64,000 nucleotides of DNA from Chryseobacterium sp. W4I1 (GTDB lineage: Bacteria; Bacteroidota; Bacteroidia; Flavobacteriales; Weeksellaceae), in assembly GCF_030816115.1 (NCBI RefSeq), contig NZ_JAUSXQ010000001.1:2418001-2482000 (forward strand), in the 5' to 3' direction. The notes beneath the pieces were generated by a model. It made no database searches. It was not told the DNA's origin and worked only from the letters and a program-made list of their open reading frames with translations. This document shows, piece after piece, positions 25,000 to 35,800 of the stretch. Position 1 is the first letter of the stretch; the number at the start of each line of letters is the position of its first letter. The translations under genes and the position numbers were made by a program.

Positions 25000-25566
25000 A
25001 TGTCTAAACTAAAAGCAGTAAGAGAACAGAAGAATCTGACCCAGGAAGAATTATCAGAAAAATCAAAGATCTCTGTACGAACTATCCAACGGATAGAATC
25101 CGGAACGGAACCCAAAGGACATACCCTCCGTGCATTGGCACAAGCATTGGAAATACAGGAAAGTTCATTACAGGATAAAGCACCAATCACTGCAACAAAT
25201 GATCTGAAAACGGAATTAGAAGAAGAACAAACTGATATCAATTTTTCTTATATCAAAATTATCAACCTTTCATCATTACTGTTTATTATCGTACCGCCTT
25301 TCAATATTCTTGTTCCTCTTATTCTGATGTTTAAAATGAAACAGAGAAACAGCCTGGCGAAGCAGATTATTTCAGTCCAGATCCTATGGACCATAATCGC
25401 CCCTATTGTCTTTATGCTTGGAATCTTTTTAAAGCTCGGGCGCCAGTTTACATTGGTTCTTATCATACTCATTATACTCTCCAACGTATTTATTATCCTT
25501 CGCAACGCAGCAGGATTAGACCGAAACAGAAAACTTCACTACAAACTGAATTTCAGCATGATATAA
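25000..25566 (+). CDS. XRE-type HTH protein with C-terminal membrane segments
   Basis: A 188-aa protein. Residues 1-60 are a Cro/C1-type helix-turn-helix (REQKNLTQEELSEKSKISVR, TIQRIESGTEPKGHTL). After a linker come three or four hydrophobic helices (IINLSSLLFIIVPPFNILVP; IISVQILWTIIAPIVFMLGI; LVLIILIILSNVFIIL) and a short basic tail. This makes a membrane-bound DNA-binding protein, a class seen in Bacteroidota. It is upstream of a serine hydrolase gene (88 bp), and could regulate it. Targets are unknown. Confidence 0.75.
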   Translation: MSKLKAVREQKNLTQEELSEKSKISVRTIQRIESGTEPKGHTLRALAQALEIQESSLQDKAPITATNDLKTELEEEQTDINFSYIKIINLSSLLFIIVPPFNILVPLILMFKMKQRNSLAKQIISVQILWTIIAPIVFMLGIFLKLGRQFTLVLIILIILSNVFIILRNAAGLDRNRKLHYKLNFSMI

Positions 25567-25654
25567 ATACTGTCAGTATCTTGTCGGGTTTTTGTCGGGT
25601 TCATTTCCAGCAGGAAAACGGATAAAAATTTAATCTTTGTCAAAAATCTTAACG

Positions 25655-27139
25655 ATGACAAAGTACGCTCAATGTATTCTCTTTCTTTTTACAACCTTCT
25701 TTAGTAATGCTCATGCACAAATAGAAAGGACCAACAGTCTTTACGGAACAATTATGTCAAGAGACAGCCTGTTTTTTTCAGTCGGATTCAATACCTGTAA
25801 TGTTGGCCAAGTAGAAAATCTCCTCAGTGACCCGTTTGAGTTTTATCATGATAAAGACGGTATTTCAGATAAAAAGAAATTCATGGCCGATTTTAAAAAC
25901 GGGTTGTGCAAAGCACCGGATACCTACCGGGCAAAAAGGATTCTGGTAGACAAAAGCACCGAAATTTATCCTATGTACAAGGAAGGAAAATTATATGCTG
26001 CCATTCAGAACGGTGATCATCTGTTTTATGAGAAAGAAAATAATAACCCTGAAAAATTAGTGGGTTCAGCCAAATTTACTAATTTCTGGTTTTTAGAGAA
26101 TGGAGACTGGAAAATGGCAAAATCATTAAGCTTTAATCATGAAGCAAAGCACGACAATCAGGAAACAGCATTGGATAATGATAAAGAGATTGAAAGTTGG
26201 CTGAAGGAAAATAAAATTCTCACACTGGGACTGGGAATCATTAAAAATGGTGAGCTGCAGCAGGTAAAGGTTTTTGGTGACATAAAAAAAGGTGTTTCAG
26301 CACCTTATAATACGTATTTTAATGTAGCTTCACTTACCAAACCTATAACAGCAATGGTGGCACTGCGTCTTATAAGCCAGGGAAAATGGAAGCTGGATGA
26401 GCCTCTGGATCAATACTGGACAGATCCCGATATTCTAAACGATCCGAGGCATAAAAAACTAACGACGAGAATAGTGCTGACCCATCAGACAGGTTTCCCG
26501 AACTGGAGATGGATGAATAACGATAAAAAATTAAATTTTCAGTTTGATCCGGGAACAAAATATCAGTATTCAGGAGAAGGTTTTGAATACCTGCGTAAAG
26601 CTTTGGAAAAGAAATTCAGAAAACCGCTCGAACAACTCGCCCGGGAATTGGTTTTCCAGCCGCTCAGTATGAACGATACCGGTTATACCTGGAATCAGAA
26701 TACCGATGAATCGAGGTTTGCCATTGGTTATAATAAGGAGGGTAAACCTTACCCAACAGAAAAAATAAAAAGAGCCAATGCGGCGGATGATCTTCACACG
26801 ACCATAGAAGATTACGGAAATTTCATGGTAAGTATCATGAAAGGTAAAAACCTGACGGCTGAAGTATTTCATGAAATGACGACAAAACAGGTAAAAACAA
26901 AAAACGATAAATATTTTGGGTTAGGTTTTGAAATTTATGATTTAGGAAATGACGACTATGCTTTGTCTCATGGTGGATCAGATCTTGGTACCCAATGTAT
27001 TGCATTTATACTTCCCAAATCCGGAAATGGGATTCTGATATTTACGAATGCAGATGATGGATATAAGGTATTTGAAAAGCTGCTTGTTCATTATTTAAGT
27101 GAACAAGGAAAGAAAATTATTGAAATAGAAACAAAATAA
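25655..27139 (+). CDS. exported serine hydrolase, beta-lactamase/PBP-like, with N-terminal NTF2-like domain
   Basis: A 494-aa protein with a signal peptide (CILFLFTTFFSNAHAQ). Residues about 30-165 look like an NTF2/DUF4440-type fold (NVGQVENLLSDPFEFYHDKD; FWFLENGDWKMAKSLSF). The rest is a class C beta-lactamase-like serine hydrolase: SLTK at 226-229 (catalytic Ser and Lys), YQYSGEGFEY (YSN-like) and LSHGGSDLG near residue 440. Such enzymes are peptidases or esterases, rarely true beta-lactamases. The start is ATG 25655; the TTG at 25637 would add six residues. A strong hairpin follows. Confidence 0.82.
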   Translation: MTKYAQCILFLFTTFFSNAHAQIERTNSLYGTIMSRDSLFFSVGFNTCNVGQVENLLSDPFEFYHDKDGISDKKKFMADFKNGLCKAPDTYRAKRILVDKSTEIYPMYKEGKLYAAIQNGDHLFYEKENNNPEKLVGSAKFTNFWFLENGDWKMAKSLSFNHEAKHDNQETALDNDKEIESWLKENKILTLGLGIIKNGELQQVKVFGDIKKGVSAPYNTYFNVASLTKPITAMVALRLISQGKWKLDEPLDQYWTDPDILNDPRHKKLTTRIVLTHQTGFPNWRWMNNDKKLNFQFDPGTKYQYSGEGFEYLRKALEKKFRKPLEQLARELVFQPLSMNDTGYTWNQNTDESRFAIGYNKEGKPYPTEKIKRANAADDLHTTIEDYGNFMVSIMKGKNLTAEVFHEMTTKQVKTKNDKYFGLGFEIYDLGNDDYALSHGGSDLGTQCIAFILPKSGNGILIFTNADDGYKVFEKLLVHYLSEQGKKIIEIETK

Positions 27140-27159
27140 AGCACTAAATGTATATCTCT

Positions 27160-27198
27160 ACAACTGTCTGCATCCTGAAACGGCAAGCAGACAGTTGT
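27160..27198. terminator. hairpin between convergent genes
   Basis: ACAACTGTCTGC (27160-27171) and GCAGACAGTTGT (27187-27198) form a perfect 12-bp stem with a 15-nt loop, between the serine hydrolase and the acyltransferase gene. No long T run follows, so it may act as a shared stem or terminator. Confidence 0.6.
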
Positions 27199-27210
27199 AA
27201 TTATAAATTT

Positions 27211-28347
27211 TTAAAAGCTTTGTTCAGCCTTCATTCTATTGATCAGGGGATTGGCATACATCGCTAGGAAAAACTCTTTTGAAACGGCATCAGACGGATC
27301 TATCCGCATTTCCAGCCTGCGTACAAACAGCTGTTTTTCCTGTTCCGTATATTGTGTAGCGTAAGTATCAGTATCATGAAGCAGGTCATAGGCAATATAC
27401 TTGGTCGGCCAAAGCTTGTAGTTCTGTATGATTGAATTATCAATGACCTGAGCAATAGCCTGCAGTTGCTTATTTTTGTTTTCTATTGTAGCTGCAATCT
27501 CATCAAGTTCCGTATCCAGTACGGTACCGGCATGAAGGTGTATGCGCTTTTTCTGCCCCAATACGCCGCTGAGCATGGTCATAAAATCCTCATCCTTCCC
27601 TTTGATGTATTCCTCATCTCTGTGTTGAGCCAGAAGCTGTGGCATTTTCAGGGAATCGGTAGGATCATATTCATAAGAAATAGATATGGGAACAATCTTT
27701 AATGTTTTAAAATAATCAGTCAGAGAAAGGTCTCCAGCTGCCATGGCAAGCATTTTGAGCACACCCTGCTGGGTAGCATCATTTCCGTCTTTGGTACGGC
27801 CTTCACGCTGGGCTATCCAAACGGAACGCTTTTCCTCGTGCAGAAGCTGTTCAATATATTCGGACATGGTCTGCGAACTTTTCAGCTGCTCACGGATCGG
27901 CAGACCTCGCTGAACTAAAAAGTTACGGTTCAGTTTTGCCAGTACATGTAAAAATGTTTTCTGAACAAGGTTATCACCAATCGCTGAAGATGTCATGATA
28001 AATTCCTTTTCGAGCAATACAAGATTAAGCAGTGAAGTATCCAGAACAATATCCCTGTGGTTGGAAACGAAAAGATAAGGTGTATTTTTATCCAGCTGGT
28101 CAAATCCCGAAGTCGTTAAGCCTTCCGAACTCTTCGCCAGGATCTGACGAATCGTGTGAGCGATAAATTGATGCTGAAAATCGCTGATGGAGTGAATATC
28201 CTTAAACTGTTCACGCCACACCTGCTTGTCGGTATCAGGAAAAGTGAAGCTCATCAGTGCCGTCATCATAGGATCACAGGCTATACCACGCAATGCTTCA
28301 TTTACTTCACTATCATAAAAGGGCCTGATTTCATCGAACTTCGACAT
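27211..28347 (-). CDS. 1-acyl-sn-glycerol-3-phosphate acyltransferase-like protein
   Basis: A 378-aa protein with a PlsC-like domain: FVSNHRDIVLDTSLLN (His/Asp motif), then KTLKIVPISISYEYDP. The spacing between the His and the second Asp is one residue longer than the textbook NHx4D; I have assumed this is a variant of the family. It would acylate lysophosphatidic acid or a related glycerol acceptor at the membrane. The start is set at MSKFDEIRPF (28347), not the upstream ATG at 28386, which adds residues of no family likeness. Function is inferred from the motif only. Confidence 0.65.
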   Translation of the reverse strand: MSKFDEIRPFYDSEVNEALRGIACDPMMTALMSFTFPDTDKQVWREQFKDIHSISDFQHQFIAHTIRQILAKSSEGLTTSGFDQLDKNTPYLFVSNHRDIVLDTSLLNLVLLEKEFIMTSSAIGDNLVQKTFLHVLAKLNRNFLVQRGLPIREQLKSSQTMSEYIEQLLHEEKRSVWIAQREGRTKDGNDATQQGVLKMLAMAAGDLSLTDYFKTLKIVPISISYEYDPTDSLKMPQLLAQHRDEEYIKGKDEDFMTMLSGVLGQKKRIHLHAGTVLDTELDEIAATIENKNKQLQAIAQVIDNSIIQNYKLWPTKYIAYDLLHDTDTYATQYTEQEKQLFVRRLEMRIDPSDAVSKEFFLAMYANPLINRMKAEQSF

Positions 28348-28738
28348 GCAATTATTTAAAATTAATACTATTTTGCAAAAGAACAAAAATTTATTGAGGG
28401 GACCTTACAATGTTTGTTAAAGTATTATGATTGACGTTTAAGTTTAGTGTGACTGTAAATTTCTAGTAGAATAAAAACATGGCTAAACAATTTTTTTTAT
28501 CTGTTCTTTTGTCTTGAAACAAAATGAACCAAAAGTTCAAGGCTGGAATCTTCCGCTAAAAATGAAAACTTGCTCCTAAAATCCCCAAAACTCGTGCGGA
28601 TTCAAGATTACTTTTTCAGTTCTATATTTGGTCCGCACTCAGACAGTGGGAATTTTTTAACGGATCAAGTTTTAATTTTTTTAACGCTACAGCTTCCTAG
28701 GCCGATGGTATGGTTAACACTATTAAAAAAGGAAACAA
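28348..28738. repeat. intergenic region with a dispersed-repeat-like sequence
   Basis: Between about 28490 and 28620 lies TTTGTCTTGAAACAAAATGA, AACCAAAAGTTCAAGGCTGG and CTCGTGCGGATTCAAG, resembling a repeat that recurs between genes of Chryseobacterium, as far as I recall. No other copy is in this window. The rest shows no gene. Confidence 0.3.
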
Positions 28739-29284
28739 TTATTTTACTTTTTCCAGCAAGTATAATTTAGCACCGGAAAAAGCCAGTTTAGGCATCAGGT
28801 TTCCTTCCAAAACCATCGTTTTGTTGTTGACGTCAATTACTGAAATATAATTGTTGGAATTGTATTCTATATAGTTTTCTTTTTCTTTGGTCACCGGATT
28901 CTTCCCGAATTCCATAGAATACTTCACCCAGTCTTCTTCTCCTGAACTGCAGTGTACGGGTTTGAATTTGGATTTTTTAGCTTTGAAAATAATCTGATCA
29001 AAACCTTCCGTACAGTCTGAGGTAAACGAACTTTCCGGGTTCTGATCATTGGTAAAGTCTTCAAAAGAACCTTTATATGCACCCACTACTTTCCAGGTCC
29101 CATCCACTCGGTCTTCATCTATTTTCCCTTTGGCTTTGCTTACCGCCCAGCTAATGCCGTTAACGGTTCCTTTTACAGCTTTATAGCTTACGTTGACGGC
29201 ACCTTTAACTACTTTAGCGGCGGTAGATACGACGCAGGAATTGAGAATGAAGGTTGCTGAGGCGAGGATAAGAATTTTTTTCAT
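28739..29284 (-). CDS. lipoprotein of unknown function
   Basis: A 181-aa protein with a lipoprotein signal (ASATFILNSC, Cys at residue 17), then a short alternating segment (AAKVVKGAVNVSYKAVKGTV). The mature part contains one cysteine pair, CTEGFDQIIFKAKKSKFKPVHC, with no known motif. It is probably attached to the outer membrane. It stands alone beside the lanthipeptide cluster, separated by 121 bp and not part of it. Function unknown. Confidence 0.65.
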   Translation of the reverse strand: MKKILILASATFILNSCVVSTAAKVVKGAVNVSYKAVKGTVNGISWAVSKAKGKIDEDRVDGTWKVVGAYKGSFEDFTNDQNPESSFTSDCTEGFDQIIFKAKKSKFKPVHCSSGEEDWVKYSMEFGKNPVTKEKENYIEYNSNNYISVIDVNNKTMVLEGNLMPKLAFSGAKLYLLEKVK

Positions 29285-29405
29285 GTTGTGAGGTTTATAG
29301 ATGCGAAGATAGATTTTTTAAAACAATATTATAAGGTTATTATACATCTAAATCAAACTGTTGACCTTCTATCATAGTTCTCAGAGAAAATTTTCCATTC
29401 TTAAT

Positions 29406-31613
29406 CTAATTACCAAGCTCGAGCTGATTTTTAACCAAATTATAGTATTCTTTTTTTGTATCTACCAGATACCTGTGATTTCCTTTCTCTACAATCTCAC
29501 CATTTTTAAGGACAATTATTTGATCAGCATTTTTAACAGTAGAAAGACGGTGTGCAATAATCACTACTGTTTTTCCCCTAAAAAAAGATTGCAGATTACC
29601 ATGTATAATTTTTTCATTGTCAGCATCCAATGCAGACGTAGCCTCATCAAAATATATGTATTCAGGATTCTTATAGACTGCTCTTGCTATTAAAATCCGT
29701 TGCTTCTGGCCTCCGGAAATACCATTTCCAGCTGCCCCTATCTTTGTCTGAAGGCCTAGTGGGAGCCCATCTATAAAGTCTTTAATATTGGAAACTTTAA
29801 CAGCGTGTTCCATGCGATCTTCATCGATGTGTTCATCCCCGGTTGCAATATTACGTTCTATACTATCTGAAAAAATATATCCATCCTGCATTACAGCTCC
29901 GCAATTTTCTCTTATACTTTTCGGTGACAAACTTAATATATCCTGACGATTATAGAAAACACTTCCCGCTGCTGGATCGTAAAATCTTAAAAGTAATTTC
30001 ATCAACGTAGTCTTTCCACTACCGCTTGCACCTACAATAGCAGTTATTTTTCCTTTAGGAATAAAAAGATTAATATCTTTTAATACAAATGGTGATTTTG
30101 GTCCCTCATATTGAAATGACACATTCTTAAAATTAATCCCATATTCATTAAATTGATCTTTAAAATCTGGTTTGTATAATACTAATGATTTCAATCCGGC
30201 TTGCTCTTCCTCGGGATGTTCCTGTAATTCGTTTAATCTCTTCAAACTTAACTTAGCATCCTGTAAAGAACGAAAAAAATTAACCAACTGATTAACAGGA
30301 CTATTCATTTGCCCTATAATATATGATATGCTTAATAGGGTTCCTAATGACATATAGTCAATTACCACGAAATAGGCGGCAAGAAAAGTGACGAGAATAT
30401 TTTTAGTTTGATTTAGAAACTCAAAACCTGAAAGCTGTATCTGATTGATTTTTAATATTCTGAGATTAGTTTTAAAAAGTTTTTGCTGTATGTTTTCCCA
30501 TTCTTTTCTCTTCAGATCTTCATATTGATTTAATTTCATTTCAGAAACACCATTAATAATCTCATAAATAGATTCCTGATTTTCACCACGTTGATGAAAT
30601 CTAAAATAATCGATGATTTCTCTTTTTTTCAACCAAAAAAGTGACCATATAACGGATACTACCGTTAAGACAACATACACTGTTAAAATCCTGTAGTCAT
30701 AGTACCATAACACTCCGAAGAATACAGAAAATGTTATCAAAGAAAAGAGGGTTAAAATACTTTGCGATGTAAGAAACTGTTCAATTCTTTCATGATCCTG
30801 AATTCTTTGGCTAAAATCACCTAAAAGTCTGGTATCAAAAAATTTTATAGGAAGCTGAAGTAGTTTTTTAAGGAAATCTGAGATAATTTTTATACTGATT
30901 TTGGTCCCTATTTTTAGGGTAATCCAATTCCGGATAATCTCAAAGACTATATTACCGGAGAAAAAGGCCAATTGAGTCAGTAAAATGATTCCTATAAGGT
31001 TTATGTTTTTTTTGTTTACCCCATTGTCGATCAATTTTTGGGTAAGGATAGGAAAAACAACGGTAATAGAAGCGCCTAATGTCAGTAAAAAGAAAAGTGA
31101 GAAAAGCTGTTTCTTATAAGGCAACAGAAATGCTGCCAAAGTTTTATAGGAGATTGTAGTTTGTGTTTCAATGTTTTCATTTTTATAAAACCGTTCTTCC
31201 GGCTCCAATAGTAATGCTATTCCATGCTGTTCGTTCGTAAGCCAGTTTTTTTTAAATTTCTCTCCGTCGAAAGAAATAAAACCATACCCCGGATCAACAA
31301 TCTTATATATTTTCTTTTTACTGAATATTTTCTTTTTAATACTTTGTAAAACAACAAAATGATTTTGATTCCAATGGATTATACAAGGTAATGTAATGCT
31401 TTCTAAATCTTCCACACTTAATTGAGCACCCATTGAATCAAACCCTAATTCAGTAGCCGCTTCATGCAAGCCAAGTAGTGATACACCATCCCTGGTAAGA
31501 AAGGATCTATCCCGTATATATTGAAGACTAACCTCTCGTCCATAATGAGAGGCAATCATAGAAAGACAGGCCGGGCCGCAATCCATCTGGTCATGTTGAG
31601 GAATAAATTTCAT
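29406..31613 (-). CDS. bacteriocin ABC exporter with C39 peptidase domain (LanT-like)
   Basis: A 735-aa three-part protein. Residues 1-140 are a C39 peptidase: the catalytic Cys12 in QMDCGPACL, the His in IIHWNQNHFVVLQ and the Asp in IVDPGYG. Next is a six-helix exporter domain (about 150-450). The ATPase domain has Walker A GASGSGKTT (about 527-535), LSPKS, signature ISGGQKQR and Walker B YIYFDEATSALD. It would remove the leader of the precursor at its double-glycine site and export the core. It is 6 bp downstream of the lanC-like gene and completes the operon. All active-site residues are intact. Confidence 0.88.
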   Translation of the reverse strand: MKFIPQHDQMDCGPACLSMIASHYGREVSLQYIRDRSFLTRDGVSLLGLHEAATELGFDSMGAQLSVEDLESITLPCIIHWNQNHFVVLQSIKKKIFSKKKIYKIVDPGYGFISFDGEKFKKNWLTNEQHGIALLLEPEERFYKNENIETQTTISYKTLAAFLLPYKKQLFSLFFLLTLGASITVVFPILTQKLIDNGVNKKNINLIGIILLTQLAFFSGNIVFEIIRNWITLKIGTKISIKIISDFLKKLLQLPIKFFDTRLLGDFSQRIQDHERIEQFLTSQSILTLFSLITFSVFFGVLWYYDYRILTVYVVLTVVSVIWSLFWLKKREIIDYFRFHQRGENQESIYEIINGVSEMKLNQYEDLKRKEWENIQQKLFKTNLRILKINQIQLSGFEFLNQTKNILVTFLAAYFVVIDYMSLGTLLSISYIIGQMNSPVNQLVNFFRSLQDAKLSLKRLNELQEHPEEEQAGLKSLVLYKPDFKDQFNEYGINFKNVSFQYEGPKSPFVLKDINLFIPKGKITAIVGASGSGKTTLMKLLLRFYDPAAGSVFYNRQDILSLSPKSIRENCGAVMQDGYIFSDSIERNIATGDEHIDEDRMEHAVKVSNIKDFIDGLPLGLQTKIGAAGNGISGGQKQRILIARAVYKNPEYIYFDEATSALDADNEKIIHGNLQSFFRGKTVVIIAHRLSTVKNADQIIVLKNGEIVEKGNHRYLVDTKKEYYNLVKNQLELGN

Positions 31614-31619
31614 AAGCAG

Positions 31620-32849
31620 CTATATCCCGGTTAATAATAATTCATTATGGGCAGGCAGCTTTTGATTCTGTCCCTGCATAAGCGTAATTCCAATTCCAGC
31701 GATTCCCCAAAAAAAAGAATATTTAGCAGAGGGATGAATTTCCTGATTGTCTTCGTAGTCAAATTGAAAACCTGCCAGCGATTCTTTATCCGAATTCCAA
31801 TAATCCGTTATTTTACTATACCAATATTGAGATGATACATGGTAAAGATCTTCTAATCTCCTGTCATAGATATCATTGAACATATGATATAAACCAGAAC
31901 AACCGTAAAGAATGCTTGCATCCTGTGTATGATTGTGTTTTAATTTACGCTGTGCAGATGCATCCAGCATCTGTTTTATAGTATCCTCAAACTCCTCGAA
32001 CTTAAATACCTTTGCTGCATTGGAAAGGGCATATAATATTCCAAGATCTCCATAGCACATAGAAAATTGAGTTTCTGTCGCCCTCTCAGGAGCAGGAAAC
32101 CTATAGGAAAAAAAACCATTTACCTGATCTCTTTTCTGATTCATAACAAATGATACTGCTTTATAAGCAGTATCTTTAACTTGCTGCTCATTTTCTTCTG
32201 AAATTTTATATTCAACGATTTTTGTTAGAAAATTGATAATCATTGCCGAACCATGTGAAAGTCCTAAATAGATTTGATTATCAAAACTTGGAGATGGCCA
32301 GTATATTTCTTTTTCGTTATGTATAACGGCATTGTCTATAATTGAAGTTACAATTTCGTTTAAAACATTTTTAGAGTAGGAACTCTTATTATATTTATAC
32401 TGATTAAGAAAATAATATCCTCCGGCAAGACTTCCGCTGAAACAGTCATAATCTTTTCTTTCAAGTTCTTGTTTTACCGTTTCATGCAAAACATCATCCA
32501 GGTATAAATAGTATTCAGAAAAATCATATTGATGGTCAAAATTATTTTCTATAAACAGCATGCCTCTGCCAAAGCTTGCCAATGTCTGAGCTACTGAATC
32601 ACCTTTATATTTTGGTTTATATTCATTGTCTAAAGAAATCTTTGATATCAAATTAATAGATTCTTCAATCATCAGTTCTCCTTTTTCCAGAAATTCGCTT
32701 TTGCCATAATTTTTGTGGCCATAGTAATAAAGCAGAGCAGCTCCCATCTTCCCATATTCGATAGATGCATCTGAAAAAATAGAAATATTTTCATCTATTT
32801 CTCTTATAATACTTTCAATAATAGCTGGAGTTTTAACTTGTCTCATCAT
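31620..32849 (-). CDS. LanC-like cyclase with altered zinc site
   Basis: A LanC-family protein of about 410 aa. It has the landmarks LGLSHGSAM, MCYGDLGILYAL and FFWGIAGIGITLM. The third landmark, normally LCHGxxGxxHxF in cyclases such as NisC, reads ILYGCSGLYHMF: Cys and His are Leu and Tyr. Only the CYG ligand of the zinc triad remains; a Cys lies two residues later. The enzyme may therefore be inactive, use a different site, or bind the peptide only. The start is set at MMRQVKTPAI (32849), overlapping the end of lanB; an ATG at 32906 is possible. It is co-transcribed with the lanB-like and exporter genes. Confidence 0.75.
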   Translation of the reverse strand: MMRQVKTPAIIESIIREIDENISIFSDASIEYGKMGAALLYYYGHKNYGKSEFLEKGELMIEESINLISKISLDNEYKPKYKGDSVAQTLASFGRGMLFIENNFDHQYDFSEYYLYLDDVLHETVKQELERKDYDCFSGSLAGGYYFLNQYKYNKSSYSKNVLNEIVTSIIDNAVIHNEKEIYWPSPSFDNQIYLGLSHGSAMIINFLTKIVEYKISEENEQQVKDTAYKAVSFVMNQKRDQVNGFFSYRFPAPERATETQFSMCYGDLGILYALSNAAKVFKFEEFEDTIKQMLDASAQRKLKHNHTQDASILYGCSGLYHMFNDIYDRRLEDLYHVSSQYWYSKITDYWNSDKESLAGFQFDYEDNQEIHPSAKYSFFWGIAGIGITLMQGQNQKLPAHNELLLTGI

Positions 32850-35800
32850 TTCTATATTTAATTGAAGTATATGTTTTAAACATGAAAAAGTATATAATAA
32901 ATTCATGCATTCTAGCCTTCGTCAAAAAAATACGGTTCATATTCATATGAATGTAATCCTGAAGAAGAGTAATATATGCAGAACCAGATGTGGTTTTTTT
33001 TATTAATAATGCTAGTTCTTTAATATTTTTCGATCTGCAAAGAAATGGGTCTATAAATTCTTTTATTTCAGTGTAATCATTTTGTCTTATTACGGATTCT
33101 AAAAAGTCTCTGTTTTCCCTGTATTTTTTATCAAGGGATTTTTTAAATTTCTGAACATATTCGGGATTTGAATGGTCAACGTGTTCAGGCATAAATGCCT
33201 GATATAGCTGTTCAAATAACCGAATTTTATCATCAATGGAAACTTGAAAATCATTCATCAACTGATCCAATGAAAAGACACCTGCTTTCCATCTGACCTC
33301 TTCAGTAAGATCTTCAATTTTAAGAAAATCCATGATAGCCAGACTGTCATAACAGAACATTTTCTCCGACAGTTCTATAGTCTCAGGCCCATATCTTTCT
33401 ATTTCACGGTTATAAGTATCAATCTCAAAGGAGGTAACAATATCATTTTCCAAAAGATCTGAAAGCATTTTATTCAAATACTGAAGACTTTCTTCATCAA
33501 TTTTTTTCTTTATTCGGAACCTCACGTGATACTCAGGGTCTTGAAATCTAAGAAAAAACCATGGATGTTCCTCATTATTGCTCCCAATGTGATCTATATA
33601 ATTAGCCAGAACCTCTTTTATGATGATATCTGCATATTTGTGACTTGTGTAAATCTTAAAGAAACTCCATTCGTCACCAGGTAAATATTTTCTTTGTTTT
33701 GATTTTGGCTGTTCTGTAAAATCTTTGGAAACCAGGCTAGAATTGTTCGGAACAGTGAATGGAAAAATGAATTCAGATGCAAATAATTTTCCCTTTTCAT
33801 CGGGTAACTGAAGTGGTTCAAAATATTCGTAAAGGAAAATGGTTTCTTTACTAATCTGCCTTGTTAAAATATGTAAAGATGTATCATTTCTAGTATCCAA
33901 TACTAAAATATTATCCCTTTCTTTTATAGTACATGCCTGAGGAATATATTTCTCCTTGATGAGTATTTTTAATTTTTCAACTGTCATTGACTTATCCATA
34001 TCAATCCTCCAGCAGGCTTCTTTTAAAATAAATTCTTTATATTCCACTCTTGGGAGAAAACTGTTTTTTTCCAGAAATCCCCAATTCCACATAAATCCCA
34101 AATCGATTCCATTAAATTGATAATCTGCCAAAAATTTTATAACTGGCAACTGGTTTTCGCTGTAATTATAGGCATTGGTGAATTTTGGTTTTATTTCTTT
34201 ATTTACCTTTTTTGATCTTAATTTCAGTCTGCCATCCTCAAAACGGACATAAATATCATTAATCAATATAACACTGCTATCATTATTTTTACTCTCTGAA
34301 GCATAGGGTAATTCATAAGTATGAAAATTTGGGCGTTGCAGTACATTACCCAATCTATCTTCTCTATGATGAAGCAATTCTACATGAATTAAGTTATGAG
34401 TGTCTTTTTCAGTTATTGTTTTTAAATCCTCAGCTAATGCTGCATCATGATAGGCAAATCTTGATAATAAAATTGTAGCTAGTGGAGTGGGAATAGGTGA
34501 TACCGGAAGAAATTTAAAATTTCCTGCATCAACATCTTCTTGAGATTTACTGATAAATGATCCGAATATATGGTTGTTGTGTCCAAAAGAAAGTGGTGGA
34601 TCTTGTTTTTTGCTTACTTGCTTTATATCTTGTTCAGTCAAGATAATTGGAGTAAAGACGCTGGGAGAAAAACAATGAACGTATTTATCCAGAACCAGCT
34701 TGACTATAGGGGAAATATTATCATGATCGTCTTTATCTTCGAAAGTGAAATATATATTTTCCAGCAATGGTGTGTTCTCAAGGTTACCACTTATGTGAAA
34801 GTCATAACCCACTCCAAAATCCGGATCAAGGGCCTTAACAAGCGGAACTTCCATTGTTTCAAATTTCTTTTGGAATCTCTTAGTGAAAGTAGCAATTCTA
34901 TGATTAGGTTTACTTTTCACTAATGGGATTAACTCTTCAATTCTTTTAGATAATAAAGAAGTTACATTTTGATTGACATATTTACTAGACAATTTCACTA
35001 GTGAATCAACTTGAACAATCTGTCTGTTCTCATTAATTATTTCTTTAAATTCAGATGCTTTTTTTTCAATTTCTTCAACAATGGTATTCGAATTAAAAAC
35101 ATCATATTTATAATCCTGAATAGTATTGATGGACCGTAAAACATCTGACTTGCAGCCATATTGAGCCAAATATTTTTCCAATTCAGATAAAGGATCATCT
35201 AAACTCGTCATATAAGGAGGAAGTTTATCAACTAATATTTTGCTTTCTATGAGGGAATTGATATATTCCATAGCCTCATCATCATCAACGTCCGGGATTA
35301 GTTTCAGAATCAAATTTTTAATTTCTGAGACTTTAACACCATTTTCAGATAAATTGATAATAGAATTTAATATAGAGTCTTTAGGAACTTCAGCTAGTTC
35401 ATAATCATAACGTGGACTCCAGCTGATATATCGCCATTGATCTCCACTTGTATATAAGGTATTATTTATAAAATAAGGAATATTTTCATTATTTTCAGCA
35501 ATAATAATATCTTTTAATTTTCTTAAGAAAAGTACATCTGTACGCACTTTCAGGGCAAGGCTATCATTTTCTAAGAGAATGTTTGTTTCTCCCTGATGCA
35601 TTTTGCCTGATGCAAAACCTGCAAATAATCCATAGGGTGTACATCTGGTACACATTCTGGAATAGTATTTATATAAACTTTGTAAAATTCGATCGGAAGG
35701 ATCAAAAATGATTTCATTATTTCCCAGCCAATCTAATGCTGTAAAATAAAAGGTTCTTGAAGCAAGATATAAGGCATTGAGAAAGATCGTTTCACTAAAA

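Noticed and set aside
28490..28620. Insertion sequence remnant
   Set aside because: No transposase frame or terminal inverted repeats; described as a dispersed-repeat-like sequence instead.
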